A DNA stretch of 64,000 nucleotides from the NCBI GenBank assembly GCA_944381935.1, contig CALWMN010000001.1:241153-305152 (forward strand), read 5' to 3'. How positions within the stretch are numbered: the stretch's first letter is position 1; each line of letters starts with the position of its first letter. This document shows positions 24,494 through 33,319 of the stretch, piece after piece. Source of the DNA: an uncultured Mediterraneibacter sp. Its GTDB lineage: Bacteria; Bacillota; Clostridia; Lachnospirales; Lachnospiraceae. Made by a program: the position numbers and the translations under genes. The notes beneath the pieces were generated by a model. That model was not told where the DNA came from, did no database searches, and saw nothing but the letters and a program-made list of their open reading frames with translations.

Positions 24494-24943
24494 ATGATCT
24501 TTGATTCAATAAAAAACATGGAAAATTACAAGAATTATCCAGAACTGTATTCTGTCCTGCGTTTTCTCCATGAACTGGAATCAGAAGCGCTCCCCGCGCC
24601 GGATACCGTAATCCGCGAGGGGACCGCGTTCTGCAATCCTGTCGTCCTTACATCGAAAGACGAAGCCGACTGTGTCTATGAAGCGCACAGGAAGTATATC
24701 GATCTGCACTACATTGTCGAAGGTTCAGAATTGATCCGCACTGCTGACCCCGACTTCCTGGAACCACTGGGAGCATATGATCCCGAAAAAGATATCCGTT
24801 TCTTTTCCGGATCCGCCTTCGGCTCCTATGTCCTGAACAGCGGAGATTTCATGGTGTGCTATCCGTCTGACGCGCATAAGGTGGCGATCGCCCCAAAAGA
24901 GCCGTCCGAAATCAGAAAGATCGTTGTAAAGATAAAAGCTTGA
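24494..24943 (+). CDS. YhcH/NanQ family protein, probable sialic acid anomerase
   Basis: A 149-residue cupin of the YhcH/YjgK/YiaL family. Conserved pieces are 'CVYEAHRKYIDLHYIVEGSELI' and 'SGDFMVCYPSDAHKVAI', with the metal-binding His and Asp/Glu residues. E. coli YhcH (NanQ) speeds the alpha to beta anomerisation of Neu5Ac, which matches the neighbouring nanA and nanE. Its ATG lies 11 bases after GGAGG. It is divergent from the AraC gene and convergent with dusB, 24 bases away. Confidence 0.85.
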   Translation: MIFDSIKNMENYKNYPELYSVLRFLHELESEALPAPDTVIREGTAFCNPVVLTSKDEADCVYEAHRKYIDLHYIVEGSELIRTADPDFLEPLGAYDPEKDIRFFSGSAFGSYVLNSGDFMVCYPSDAHKVAIAPKEPSEIRKIVVKIKA

Positions 24944-24967
24944 AGCAGACGCCTATGCCGGCAGTCT

Positions 24968-25927
24968 CTACATTGCCCGGAGCAGATCCTCCAGTTCCTC
25001 ACAGGACTCTACAGAGTTGATCTGCTCCCGCAGCCGGGCCGCTCCCGGTATCCCCTTTGTGTACCACGCCACGTGCTTTCTCATCTCCCGGATTCCCGAG
25101 TATTCCCCTTTATATTCAAGCTGCATGCGGGCGTGGCGAAGCATCATTTCTTTCAGTTCCTCTTTCCCCGGCCTGGGCGGGATAACGCCTGTTTCCTCAT
25201 AGGAAATCATCTCCGAGAAGATCCACGGATTCCCCTGAGCTCCCCTGGCGATCATCACGCCGTCGCATCCGGTCTGGCGCACCAGCTCTTCCGCCTGCCT
25301 GGGCGACCTCACATCCCCGTTTCCGATGACCGGGATTGAGACCGCTTCCTTCACCTGACGGATGATGTCCCAGTCCGCCTTTCCGCTGTAATACTGTTCT
25401 CTCGTCCTGCCGTGGACTGCCACTGCCGAGGCTCCTGCCTCCTCGATGATCCTGGCGATCTCCACCGCATTGACATGGCCATCGTCAAATCCTTTCCGTA
25501 TCTTTACCGTGACCGGCTTTTTGATTGCCTTCACTACGGCGCTGACGATCTCCCAGACCAGCTTTGGCTCCTTCATAAGCGCAGATCCTTCCCCGTTTTT
25601 CACAACCTTGGGGACCGGGCATCCCATATTGATATCCAGGATGGCAAAGGGTCGTTCTTCAATGCGTTTTGCCATTTCCCCCATAATCTTCGGGTCAGAG
25701 CCAAAAAACTGGAGGGAGACCGGCTGTTCATCCGGATGGATAGCCAGAAGCTGCTCTGTATTCCTGTTCTTGTACAGGATCGCCTTTGCGCTTACCATCT
25801 CCATGCACAGAAGTCCGGCGCCCTGTTCCCGGCAGAGCAGACGAAATGGCAGGTCAGTAACGCCTGCCATCGGTCCTAAAATATAGCGGTTTTCAAGCTC
25901 TATGTTTCCTATCTTCAATCGTTCCAT
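24968..25927 (-). CDS. dusB: tRNA-dihydrouridine synthase, DusB type
   Basis: A 319-residue FMN-dependent enzyme that reduces uridines in the tRNA D-loop. N-terminal TIM barrel: 'ILGPMAGVTDLPFRLLCREQGAGLLCMEMVSAKAI', the catalytic cysteine in 'NMGCPVPKVVKNGEGSALM', 'PVTVKIRKGFDDGHVNAVEIARIIEEAGASAVAVHGRTREQYYSG' and the FMN phosphate site 'PVIGNGDVRSPRQAEEL'. The C-terminal helical domain recognises tRNA. It is cotranscribed with coaX, 12 bases upstream; this pairing is frequent in Clostridia. Confidence 0.95.
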   Translation of the reverse strand: MERLKIGNIELENRYILGPMAGVTDLPFRLLCREQGAGLLCMEMVSAKAILYKNRNTEQLLAIHPDEQPVSLQFFGSDPKIMGEMAKRIEERPFAILDINMGCPVPKVVKNGEGSALMKEPKLVWEIVSAVVKAIKKPVTVKIRKGFDDGHVNAVEIARIIEEAGASAVAVHGRTREQYYSGKADWDIIRQVKEAVSIPVIGNGDVRSPRQAEELVRQTGCDGVMIARGAQGNPWIFSEMISYEETGVIPPRPGKEELKEMMLRHARMQLEYKGEYSGIREMRKHVAWYTKGIPGAARLREQINSVESCEELEDLLRAM

Positions 25928-25939
25928 TGTCCCTTTCCG

Positions 25940-26713
25940 TCAATTCTCCTTTATCCTCTCATAAATCAGCCGCAACCCGTTGAGTGTAAGCCGGGGATCA
26001 TACAGGTCGATACAGTCTGTCTCTTTTGCAATAATTTTCCCCAACCCTCCCGTCGCAATCACATATGCATCGGTGTATCCAGACTCTTCCTTCATCTTTC
26101 TGACAATGTATTCTGTCTGGCCGATTGCTCCAAACACAAGTCCTCCCTGCATGCCGGACACAGTGTCATGTGCCAGAATAGAATCCGGCTTCTCAATCTG
26201 GATTGCCGGGAGCATCGCCGCGCCGCCCCAGAGCGAGCGCCCTGCCGTCTCAATGCCGGGTGCTATGATGCATGCCTCCAGCGTGCTGTCAGGGCCTATC
26301 AGATCATAGGTGGTGGCTGTACCGAAATCAATGACAATCGCCGGTCCTTTTGCGATGGCATATCCCGCCGCCGCATTGACGATACGGTCCGGACCTGTGC
26401 GGGACGGATTGTCCGAGAGAACCTGCACTCCTGTATCCGTTTCGGCAGATACAAGCAGCGGCGTTGTATCCAGATATTTTATGATGCCGCTCGTAAAAGA
26501 GTACATGATGTCCGGCACAACTGATGCTATTATCACTGACTGTATTTCCTTCGGATCAATCTCCCGGTGCTCCAGTATGCCGCAGATCATATATCCATAT
26601 TCATCAGATGTCCTTTGTCTCTTCGTCGTCATACGGAACATGCCGAGCAGAATTTCACCTTCAAACACTCCCAGCGTAATATTCGTATTCCCCACATCAA
26701 TTGTCAAAAGCAT
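25940..26713 (-). CDS. coaX: Type III pantothenate kinase
   Basis: A 257-residue CoaX, the ASKHA-fold enzyme that phosphorylates pantothenate in the first step of CoA synthesis. The P-loop region 'LLTIDVGNTNITLGVF' lies at residues 2-17, the pantothenate site at 'SRTGPDRIVNAAAGYA' and the second phosphate motif at 'VIDFGTATTYDLI'. The length fits the family. Its ribosome binding site AAGGAGATGAGGGG overlaps the end of a small gene remnant. Confidence 0.95.
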   Translation of the reverse strand: MLLTIDVGNTNITLGVFEGEILLGMFRMTTKRQRTSDEYGYMICGILEHREIDPKEIQSVIIASVVPDIMYSFTSGIIKYLDTTPLLVSAETDTGVQVLSDNPSRTGPDRIVNAAAGYAIAKGPAIVIDFGTATTYDLIGPDSTLEACIIAPGIETAGRSLWGGAAMLPAIQIEKPDSILAHDTVSGMQGGLVFGAIGQTEYIVRKMKEESGYTDAYVIATGGLGKIIAKETDCIDLYDPRLTLNGLRLIYERIKEN

Positions 26714-26717
26714 CCCC

Positions 26718-26894
26718 TCATCTCCTTTTACTGCATCGTTTAACCCACAGGATGTGGCTGGCTCCCATCAGGTCCGGGTTATGCCCCTCGTTGATGTTGG
26801 GCATCAGCACTGCCAGCCCCAACAGGTTCTTCCTGTCCTCAAAGATCATGACGAATAGCCGTGACTTATACAGAAGGTTCGGTTTCTTTTCCAT
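26718..26894 (-). pseudogene. Internally deleted remnant of an Rpn/PD-(D/E)XK nuclease-family gene
   Basis: A 58-codon frame with a good ribosome binding site (AAGGAGGGGCCC before ATG 26894). 'NLLYKSRLFVMIFEDRKNLLGL' matches the N-terminal end of Rpn-like transposase/nuclease proteins common in Lachnospiraceae, and 'MPNINEGHNPDLM' matches their later 'NINxGHNxELM' motif. About 100 intervening residues, including the nuclease core, are missing, and the end is unrelated. A short leader peptide for coaX is the alternative, but the two motifs in order speak for a deletion remnant. Confidence 0.5.
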
Positions 26895-27023
26895 ATGGGC
26901 CCCTCCTTTTGAATGGTACGGCAGACGCCGACATAGATTTGTACTGCCAGAAATGTAAACGCTTTAGATACATGTTAACACGAACCTTAGAAAATCGCCA
27001 CATAAAATTATCTGCTTTTTCTA

Positions 27024-28508
27024 TTACAGAACGACTCCGTCTTTGAAGATAGATATCTCCCTGTATCCCTGTTTCTCATTGCAGGTCCTTTTTCCTGAAG
27101 CCACTTCAAGCACATATCCAAGGAGACGTTTTCCCGCATCATCTATGGATTCACCTTCCACTATCGTCCCTGCGTTAAAATCGATCCAGTTTTTCTTCCT
27201 CTGTGCAATCTGGCTGTTGGTCGCAATCTTCACGGTAGGGACAGGAGCCCCGAAAGGTGTTCCCCTGCCGGTAGTAAACAGGATTATTTGAGCCCCTGCC
27301 GCCGTAAGCGCCGTACTGGACACCAGATCGTTACCCGGGCCGTACAGAAGGTTCAGGCCTTTGGTCTGTACCTGTTCTGCGTATCCGATCACGTCTGTGA
27401 TCGGAGCCGTCCCCCCTTTCTGGACACAACCGCAGCTTTTATCCTCCAGTGTGGTGATGCCGCCCTGACGATTCCCCGGACTGGGGTTTTCGTAGACGAC
27501 TTCATGATGGGAGATAAAGTACTCTTTAAATCCATTGATCATACGGACAGCCTTATCGAATATTTCCCTGTCTGTGCAGCGGTTCATGAGCATGCCCTCC
27601 GCGCCGAACATCTCCGGCACTTCGGTAAGCACCGTGCTGCCTCCCTGTGCAATCAGAAGGTCGCTGAACCTTCCCACGGCAGGATTGGCGGTTATTCCTG
27701 ACAGTCCGTCGGACGCCCCGCATTTCATACCGATCACCAGCCTGTCCGCAGAGACATCGGTTCTCACAAAAGATTCTGCATACTCCGCGCACTCCTTTAG
27801 CAGCTTCTCTCCGGCAGCAATCTCGTCTCCCACCTCCTGGCAGACCAGGAATTTCACCCTGTCCGGATCATACTCGCCCAGCTCTTCAAGAAACTGCTCA
27901 TGTGTCAGGTTCTCGCAGCCAAGGCTCAGTACCAGGACTGCCCCCGCATTTGGATGCCGGGCCAGAGCCGCCAGCAGTTTTCTGGTCTGCGCGTGGTCCG
28001 CTCCCGTCTGGCTGCATCCGAATGGATGGGGGAAGGTATACAGTCCGTCAATGTTTCCTCTCACCAGATGCTGGTTCTCTCTTACCAGGCGCTTTGCTAT
28101 ATCATTGACGCAACCCACGGTCGGCAGGATCCATATCTCATTGCGGGCTCCCACCCTTCCATCCGGTCTTTCATAACCTTGAAATGTCTCCGGGGCTTCC
28201 GGGGCGACCTGCCTGTCCTCCGGGTGATACTCATAAGTCTCCTCCCCGGAAAGATTCGTCTCCATGTTTTGCGTATGTACCCAACTCCCGGTTCGGATCG
28301 CTGTCTTTGCATGCCCGATCGGGAAACCGTATTTGATGATATTTTCCCCCTCTTTCCTGTCTGATAGGGCAATTTTATGCCCCTGGGGAATATCTTCCAG
28401 CGCCGTCACCTTTTGTCCCTGTACGTCCACCACAGTTCCCGCCGGAACCGGTCGGACCGCGACGGCCACATTATCTTTTTCTGTAATACATATCACCGGA
28501 TTATTCAT
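27024..28508 (-). CDS. uxaA: Altronate dehydratase (UxaA family)
   Basis: A 494-residue UxaA-family enzyme, which dehydrates D-altronate to 2-keto-3-deoxygluconate. Residues 5-80 form the N-terminal SAF-like part ('DNVAVAVRPVPAGTVVDVQGQKVTALEDIPQGHKIAL'); residues 110-490 form the catalytic part with 'GRVGARNEIWILPTVGCVNDIA', 'HPFGCSQTGADHAQT' and 'GMKCGASDGLSGITANPAVG', whose cysteines and histidine are likely metal ligands. The ATG at 28508 lies inside the end of uxaB (8-base overlap); GGGA lies 7 bases before it. Altronate is preferred over galactarate because uxaB is adjacent. Confidence 0.9.
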   Translation of the reverse strand: MNNPVICITEKDNVAVAVRPVPAGTVVDVQGQKVTALEDIPQGHKIALSDRKEGENIIKYGFPIGHAKTAIRTGSWVHTQNMETNLSGEETYEYHPEDRQVAPEAPETFQGYERPDGRVGARNEIWILPTVGCVNDIAKRLVRENQHLVRGNIDGLYTFPHPFGCSQTGADHAQTRKLLAALARHPNAGAVLVLSLGCENLTHEQFLEELGEYDPDRVKFLVCQEVGDEIAAGEKLLKECAEYAESFVRTDVSADRLVIGMKCGASDGLSGITANPAVGRFSDLLIAQGGSTVLTEVPEMFGAEGMLMNRCTDREIFDKAVRMINGFKEYFISHHEVVYENPSPGNRQGGITTLEDKSCGCVQKGGTAPITDVIGYAEQVQTKGLNLLYGPGNDLVSSTALTAAGAQIILFTTGRGTPFGAPVPTVKIATNSQIAQRKKNWIDFNAGTIVEGESIDDAGKRLLGYVLEVASGKRTCNEKQGYREISIFKDGVVL

Positions 28509-30021
28509 TTGCTGTTCCCTCTGTTTCTTTGTCCTGCAGGCAGGAGGCAAAGGCCGCTTTGGCTCCTTTTTCACGGATATAGATAAGATCCTCTGTCACC
28601 TTCTCCTCCAGTCCGTCTGTCCGTGCCAGACTTGGCCCCCACATCTGCTCATTTGTCAGGACTGCATGGACCAGGCCCTCTGCCGTATCATTTCTGTGTT
28701 CGTAATAGAAGTCCAGCACCCACGCATCGTCCTGTACTTTATATGTATTTCCTTTTGGCCGTCTGCATATCAGCCCGTCCTCTGTCCGCTCCTGTATATC
28801 ACTGCTGTAGAAAGCGATATAAGCAGCCAGGCTCATGGTCAGGCACACGGGAAGCTTGTTTTTTTCCTTCACATATGTTTCAAATGACGGCATATTCCTT
28901 GCTTTCCACTTGGAGGTGGAGTTCAGGGAAATGCTCATCAGTTCATGGTCTACAAAGGGGTTGTTAAAACGATCCTCTACCGCTGCGGCAAAGTCCATCA
29001 GATCTTTCTTATCCAGGGTAAGGGTCGGGATAATCTCCTCATAGAGCATCTTGTTCATAAATTCTCTGATTGTCTCATCATGCATGCAGTCTCTTACAAT
29101 ATCCTGCCCGGAGAGATATGCCCCCAAGACAAATCCAGTATGCGCTCCGTTCAGGATACGGACCTTGCGTTTCTTGTACGGCGTCACATCCGGGACAACC
29201 TGCACATTGAGCCCTGCCTTCTTAAATGGGAGCTTATCCTCCAGCCACTGAGGCCCTTCTATGATCCACACGCCGAAACACTCTCCCACGTCCATCAGGT
29301 CGTCCTCATATCCGTTTTCCGCCTCCAGCTTCTTAACCTCTTCTTCGTCCCGGATCCGTCCCGGCACAATCCTGTCCACCAGTGTGGAGCAGAAAAGATT
29401 CTCTTCCCTGACCCATGTCATGAAGCCATGCCCCAGGTTCCAGTCCTCAATATATTGGCTGACGCACTTTTCAAGTTCTTTCCCGTTGTTGTCGATCAGC
29501 TCACAGCTCAGGATCACAAGCCCTTTTTTTCCCGCCTTAAACCTTTCATAGAGGATCCGCGTAAGCTTGGCAGGAAAACTGTCCGGGGGACACTGGTCAA
29601 AGGTGCTGTTTTTATCATACACGATCCCCGCCTCTGTCGTATTCGATATAATATATTCCAGGTCATCCCCGCAGGCAGCCTCAAGCACAGCCCCAAAATC
29701 TTCATAGGGATTGAGACATCTGCTGACAAAGGAGATCACCCGTTTACGGTCCACTTTCTCTCCCTTTTCGCTTCCTCTAAGGTACAGGGTATAAAGTCCC
29801 TCCTGCCGGTTGATCAGCTCTGTCAGTCCCTGTGCAATCGGCTGTATCAGTACGCCTTTTCCTTCCCAGTCCGTCTTTTCATTCGCACAGTCAAAAAAAT
29901 AGTCCACAAAGGCGCGCAGAAAGTTTCCTTCTCCGAACTGCATTACCTTCTCAGGCGCATCTTTTTTGATATATCCGTCATATCCCGCTGCCTCCAATGT
30001 CCTGTAATTTAACTTTTCCAT
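28501..30021 (-). CDS. uxaB: Tagaturonate reductase
   Basis: A 506-residue member of the mannitol dehydrogenase family. UxaB reduces D-tagaturonate to D-altronate with NADH. The N-terminal Rossmann part starts 'VMQFGEGNFLRAFVDYFFD', and the C-terminal domain carries 'KKRKVRILNGAHTGFVLGAYLSG' with the catalytic lysine and the substrate-binding Asn-His pattern. The protein is slightly longer than fructuronate reductases and lies next to uxaA, which supports tagaturonate as substrate. The upstream gene, a zinc dehydrogenase, ends 12 bases before its start. Confidence 0.9.
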   Translation of the reverse strand: MEKLNYRTLEAAGYDGYIKKDAPEKVMQFGEGNFLRAFVDYFFDCANEKTDWEGKGVLIQPIAQGLTELINRQEGLYTLYLRGSEKGEKVDRKRVISFVSRCLNPYEDFGAVLEAACGDDLEYIISNTTEAGIVYDKNSTFDQCPPDSFPAKLTRILYERFKAGKKGLVILSCELIDNNGKELEKCVSQYIEDWNLGHGFMTWVREENLFCSTLVDRIVPGRIRDEEEVKKLEAENGYEDDLMDVGECFGVWIIEGPQWLEDKLPFKKAGLNVQVVPDVTPYKKRKVRILNGAHTGFVLGAYLSGQDIVRDCMHDETIREFMNKMLYEEIIPTLTLDKKDLMDFAAAVEDRFNNPFVDHELMSISLNSTSKWKARNMPSFETYVKEKNKLPVCLTMSLAAYIAFYSSDIQERTEDGLICRRPKGNTYKVQDDAWVLDFYYEHRNDTAEGLVHAVLTNEQMWGPSLARTDGLEEKVTEDLIYIREKGAKAAFASCLQDKETEGTANE

Positions 30022-30033
30022 CCTTCTCCCCCC

Positions 30034-31092
30034 TTATTTTATGTTTGTAAAATCGATGATTACTTTCAGCATATTGCCCTTGCTCTCGTGGAAATCCTGA
30101 AAGGCTCTGGCTGCCTCCTCAAAGGGATAGACATTTGTAATAACCTTATCCAGATCTGCCCTTCCTTCCCTGACCAGATCAATCAGCTCAGTAAAGTCTT
30201 TTTTCAATGCGTTGCGGCTGCCAAATACATTCAGCTCCTTTTTCTGCAACAGCGTAAAATTGAAATCAAGATTTTTCTTTCCAACTCCCAACAGGATCAC
30301 TTTTCCCCCGAACGCAGCGGCGTCAACCGTATTCTGGAATGTGGACGGCAGCCCCACCGCCTCAATACACACATCAAAACCATTTGCCTGTACTGTCCCG
30401 TCAGTCTCGAACGTTCCTGTGATCTCTCTGACTGCGTTCTCAAAGTTCTCCGGCGAGTCGTTCAAGATCGTTCCGTCAAACCCGAACTGTCTCTGTACAT
30501 ACTCGAGTTTCTGAGCCTGCACGTCACAGATATACACCTCTCCTCCCAGAGCTTTGGCTGCGACAGCAGACAGCACTCCGATCGTTCCTGATCCGACTAC
30601 GAGCACTTTGTCTCCCTTCTTTACCCCTCCCCTCTGTACGCCGTGATAGCCGATACAGAACGGTTCAATCGCTGCAAGCGTCTTTGCCGGAATCCCTTTC
30701 CCGTCATAGATCCTCTCAACCGGCATGGTAATGTATTCGCAGAATGCCCCGTCACGCTGGCATCCCATTGTCTCATTATTCATACATGCGTTGACAATCC
30801 CTCTCTGGCAGCTATAACATGCCCCGCAGTTAAAATAGGGATTGCAGGTCACGATCATTCCCGGTTTCAATCCCTTATCGTTGTCGTCGATCTCTATGAT
30901 CTCTGCGCTGAACTCGTGTCCCGGAATACGCGGATAATCAAAATAAGCAAACGTCCCTCTGTAGGAGCCAAGATCACTTCCGCAGATTCCTCCGTATAAT
31001 AACTTCAGAAGTGCCTCGCCCTTTTTGCGCACAGGCATATCTGCCTCGCAAATTTCCACCTCGCCAGGTGCATTAATCCGAATAGCCTTCAT
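30034..31092 (-). CDS. Zinc-dependent sugar-acid/polyol dehydrogenase, candidate L-galactonate 5-dehydrogenase
   Basis: A 352-residue medium-chain dehydrogenase. The catalytic zinc site is in 'GGICGSDLGSYRG' and 'GHEFSAEI', and the structural zinc cysteines are in 'FNCGACYSCQRGIVNAC'. The Rossmann fold begins 'KVLVVGSGTIGVLSAVAAKALG'. Set before uxaB and uxaA, an enzyme that oxidises L-galactonate at C5 to tagaturonate (as LgoD/YjjN does in E. coli) would complete the path, but L-gulonate, an alditol or another substrate cannot be excluded. Confidence 0.8.
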   Translation of the reverse strand: MKAIRINAPGEVEICEADMPVRKKGEALLKLLYGGICGSDLGSYRGTFAYFDYPRIPGHEFSAEIIEIDDNDKGLKPGMIVTCNPYFNCGACYSCQRGIVNACMNNETMGCQRDGAFCEYITMPVERIYDGKGIPAKTLAAIEPFCIGYHGVQRGGVKKGDKVLVVGSGTIGVLSAVAAKALGGEVYICDVQAQKLEYVQRQFGFDGTILNDSPENFENAVREITGTFETDGTVQANGFDVCIEAVGLPSTFQNTVDAAAFGGKVILLGVGKKNLDFNFTLLQKKELNVFGSRNALKKDFTELIDLVREGRADLDKVITNVYPFEEAARAFQDFHESKGNMLKVIIDFTNIK

Positions 31093-31146
31093 AGTACTTT
31101 CCCTCCTAAATTTATTAATATGGTCAAATTTAAATTCGTTGCAATC

Positions 31147-32433
31147 TTACTGCCAGAGATTCCCGTCTTCATCAAACGGCATGTACTCCGGCTCTGATTC
31201 GATCTCCATGTACGGATGATTCTCCGCCTCTTTGTAGTAGGCTTCTGAGAGCATGATATGTTCGATATGAAGACTGTTGGGGATCCTCACAATCCTCGGA
31301 TTGTCCTTATCGATCTCATTACAGGTCTTGACACACACCTGGATGGCTTCCCTGTCGCTTTCCATAATGATGGGAATCCGTACGCCCCCAAGCACCGTGC
31401 AGGTGATCGCATTGGGATACATGGATGCGAGATCCAGCTTCTGAAATACCCTCTTTGTCGTCGCACTGGAATATCCCAGCCCGATTCCGTTTCCATGTGT
31501 CTCATCACTTAGATCCAGCACACAGACCCTCTGGGCATCAATCCCGCCCGTTGCGTAAGGCGTGCAGAATGTCCCCGTAATATTCGGGTCCATGCCGTCC
31601 CCGCTGAAATTTTTTCCTATCTTATCCACAATCAGCACATCGCAGGAGTCCACCAGGATCCCTGCCATATGGGCAGCGGCATCCTTTAATAACTCCGGCT
31701 CCTTTTCCTCAATCTCATCTGCATTCACCGCAAGAATCCGGTATGTCGCATCATAGGCATTTTCAATTGTCGGAACCGCAAAGAGGACCGGTGCGTGCTG
31801 AATGACCGCCTTGCCGAACATGGGAACATTCTTCGCCATGTTTTTAAATCCGTCCTCGTGGCATATCTCTGCCCCGTACTGCTTGCCCAATCCGATCGCC
31901 ATCATCTTCATCATCCCGCTCTCATAAGGACCGCGGAAAGATGTATGCGGTTTGATGCGGCAGCCTAGGATAATGCCATCCGCTTCTGCAGCGTGTCTGT
32001 CAATATAGACATCTCTCCCATCCTCCGTCTGTCCGATCTTTTTCGTTTCCATTGAAGAGACAATCGGACACCCTGTGTATTCCTCGGTAATGCCGTATCC
32101 TTCCAATATCTCTCTTTGGCCTTGCGCGGTAGCTCCTCCGTGGCTGCCCATTGCAGGCACGATAAACGGATGTGCTCCTCTCTTTTTCACAAAATCTGCA
32201 ATACATTTTGTGGTGAGAGCCACATTGGCGATCCCTCTGGATCCGGCTGTTATGGCGATTCTCATACCCGGTCGGATCTGAGAGGAGAATTTTTCTTCTG
32301 ACAGGAGATTGGAGATGATTGTCGGAATCTCTTCCGGGGGAATAGAATCCCCAGGAAATTTCTGCCTGACCTTAAACATTTTCGGCAGGCTTTGTCCGCT
32401 TACCAAATCTGCTACAATCTGCCGCTCTCTCAT
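31147..32433 (-). CDS. LarA-like (lactate racemase superfamily) protein
   Basis: A 428-residue protein of the LarA/DUF2088 superfamily. LarA itself is a nickel-pincer-nucleotide lactate racemase, and other members act on longer 2-hydroxyacids. Visible conserved parts are 'GMRIAITAGSRGIANV' and 'IVPAMGSHGGATAQGQ' in the N-terminal domain, and 'KPHTSFRGPYESGMMKMMAIGLGKQYGAEICH', where the lysine and histidine residues for cofactor binding would lie. As first gene of the sugar-acid operon, it may epimerise an aldonate at C2. The LarB, LarC and LarE cofactor genes are not in the window, so activity with the nickel cofactor is untested. Confidence 0.78.
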   Translation of the reverse strand: MRERQIVADLVSGQSLPKMFKVRQKFPGDSIPPEEIPTIISNLLSEEKFSSQIRPGMRIAITAGSRGIANVALTTKCIADFVKKRGAHPFIVPAMGSHGGATAQGQREILEGYGITEEYTGCPIVSSMETKKIGQTEDGRDVYIDRHAAEADGIILGCRIKPHTSFRGPYESGMMKMMAIGLGKQYGAEICHEDGFKNMAKNVPMFGKAVIQHAPVLFAVPTIENAYDATYRILAVNADEIEEKEPELLKDAAAHMAGILVDSCDVLIVDKIGKNFSGDGMDPNITGTFCTPYATGGIDAQRVCVLDLSDETHGNGIGLGYSSATTKRVFQKLDLASMYPNAITCTVLGGVRIPIIMESDREAIQVCVKTCNEIDKDNPRIVRIPNSLHIEHIMLSEAYYKEAENHPYMEIESEPEYMPFDEDGNLWQ

Positions 32434-32473
32434 AGTTTCCCTCCTGTTATATTACATGTTATATATTAATCGT

Positions 32474-32502
32474 ATTATATGTTGTATACATTTTAACGCC
32501 CA
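32474..32502 (-). promoter_or_regulatory. Promoter and GntR-type operator of the larA-like/uxaBA operon
   Basis: On the minus strand, TATAAT (32474-32479) is a perfect -10, with TTGGGC 18 bases upstream as a weak -35. Between them lies GTTGTATACATT (32481-32492, palindromic core TGTATACA). The same 12 bases occur in the promoter of the ABC transporter operon at 40940-40951. This is the form expected for a FadR-subfamily GntR operator. Confidence 0.65.
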
Positions 32503-32539
32503 ATACCCCCCTGTTTAACTCCCACACATCCCCTCTTGC

Positions 32540-33208
32540 TCACAAAAGAGTCTGCCCGTCGTTAAAGAGCGCTTCAAAGGCGGCACGCTTGGAATTGAGC
32601 AGATGCTCCCTCATGGCCTCAGCTGCATCCGACCATTCTTCCCTCAGGCATGCTCCCACAATTATCAAATGCTCCTTATACGTATCTTCAATTCTCCGAG
32701 TATTCTTCACTCCTGAAAGAACCCTTAGTCTGTAATTCTGCACCAGGATACGCTCATACAGGGCATGTATATATTCGTTTTCCATGGCATTGATAATCTC
32801 AATATGGAACTGATCGTCAGTCTCATATTGTTTTTCCATGCCGTATTTTACCTTCTGGACATTATCCGGCTTTTTCATGAATATTTCCCGATAATATTCA
32901 AATCGTTCTCTCCCCAGCTTATACGCATAATTCTCAATCGCATAAGGCTCCACGAGCATGCGCGCCTCATACACATCATTAATCTGCCCGATCGTTAAGG
33001 AGGCGACTACGACTCCTTTTTTCGGCAGAATATGGACAAGTTTTTCCTGTTCAAGCCTGCTCAGCGCATCACGGACAGGGGTACGGCTTGCCCCAATCTC
33101 ATCTTTCAATTCTTCTTCATTCAAAAGCATGTTCGGCGGATACTCGCAAGTCACAATCTTTTTTTTGATAATATTATATGCCTTCTGCTTTAAGGATTCC
33201 TTTTTCAT
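32540..33208 (-). CDS. GntR-family regulator, FadR/FCD type
   Basis: A 222-residue regulator. Residues 5-70 form the winged HTH ('KQKAYNIIKKKIVTCEYPPNMLLNEEELKDEIGASRTPVRDALSRLEQEKLVHILPKKGVVVAS'), and residues 80-215 form the all-helical FCD ligand domain, whose metal-binding residues include D and H in 'DDQFHIEIINAM' and later histidines. The ATG at 33208 follows AGGTGAT. A -10 TATAAT at 33245-33250 lies between this start and the longer-frame start at 33289, which supports the shorter protein. It lies between the two operons that share the GTTGTATACATT site and is the natural repressor of both. Confidence 0.9.
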   Translation of the reverse strand: MKKESLKQKAYNIIKKKIVTCEYPPNMLLNEEELKDEIGASRTPVRDALSRLEQEKLVHILPKKGVVVASLTIGQINDVYEARMLVEPYAIENYAYKLGRERFEYYREIFMKKPDNVQKVKYGMEKQYETDDQFHIEIINAMENEYIHALYERILVQNYRLRVLSGVKNTRRIEDTYKEHLIIVGACLREEWSDAAEAMREHLLNSKRAAFEALFNDGQTLL

Positions 33209-33319
33209 AAATTTTATCACCTGTGCCTCATTTTTCCATTTCTTATTATAACATAAATTCACATGCGTTACAGTACTTTTCATGTTCATGATTATCCTTA
33301 AAAAGACATTTTATATACA

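Noticed and set aside
26954-26967. cre site (TGTAAACGCTTTAG) for catabolite control
   Set aside because: It matches only about 12 of 14 positions and lies downstream of uxaA without a clear promoter, so I do not list it.
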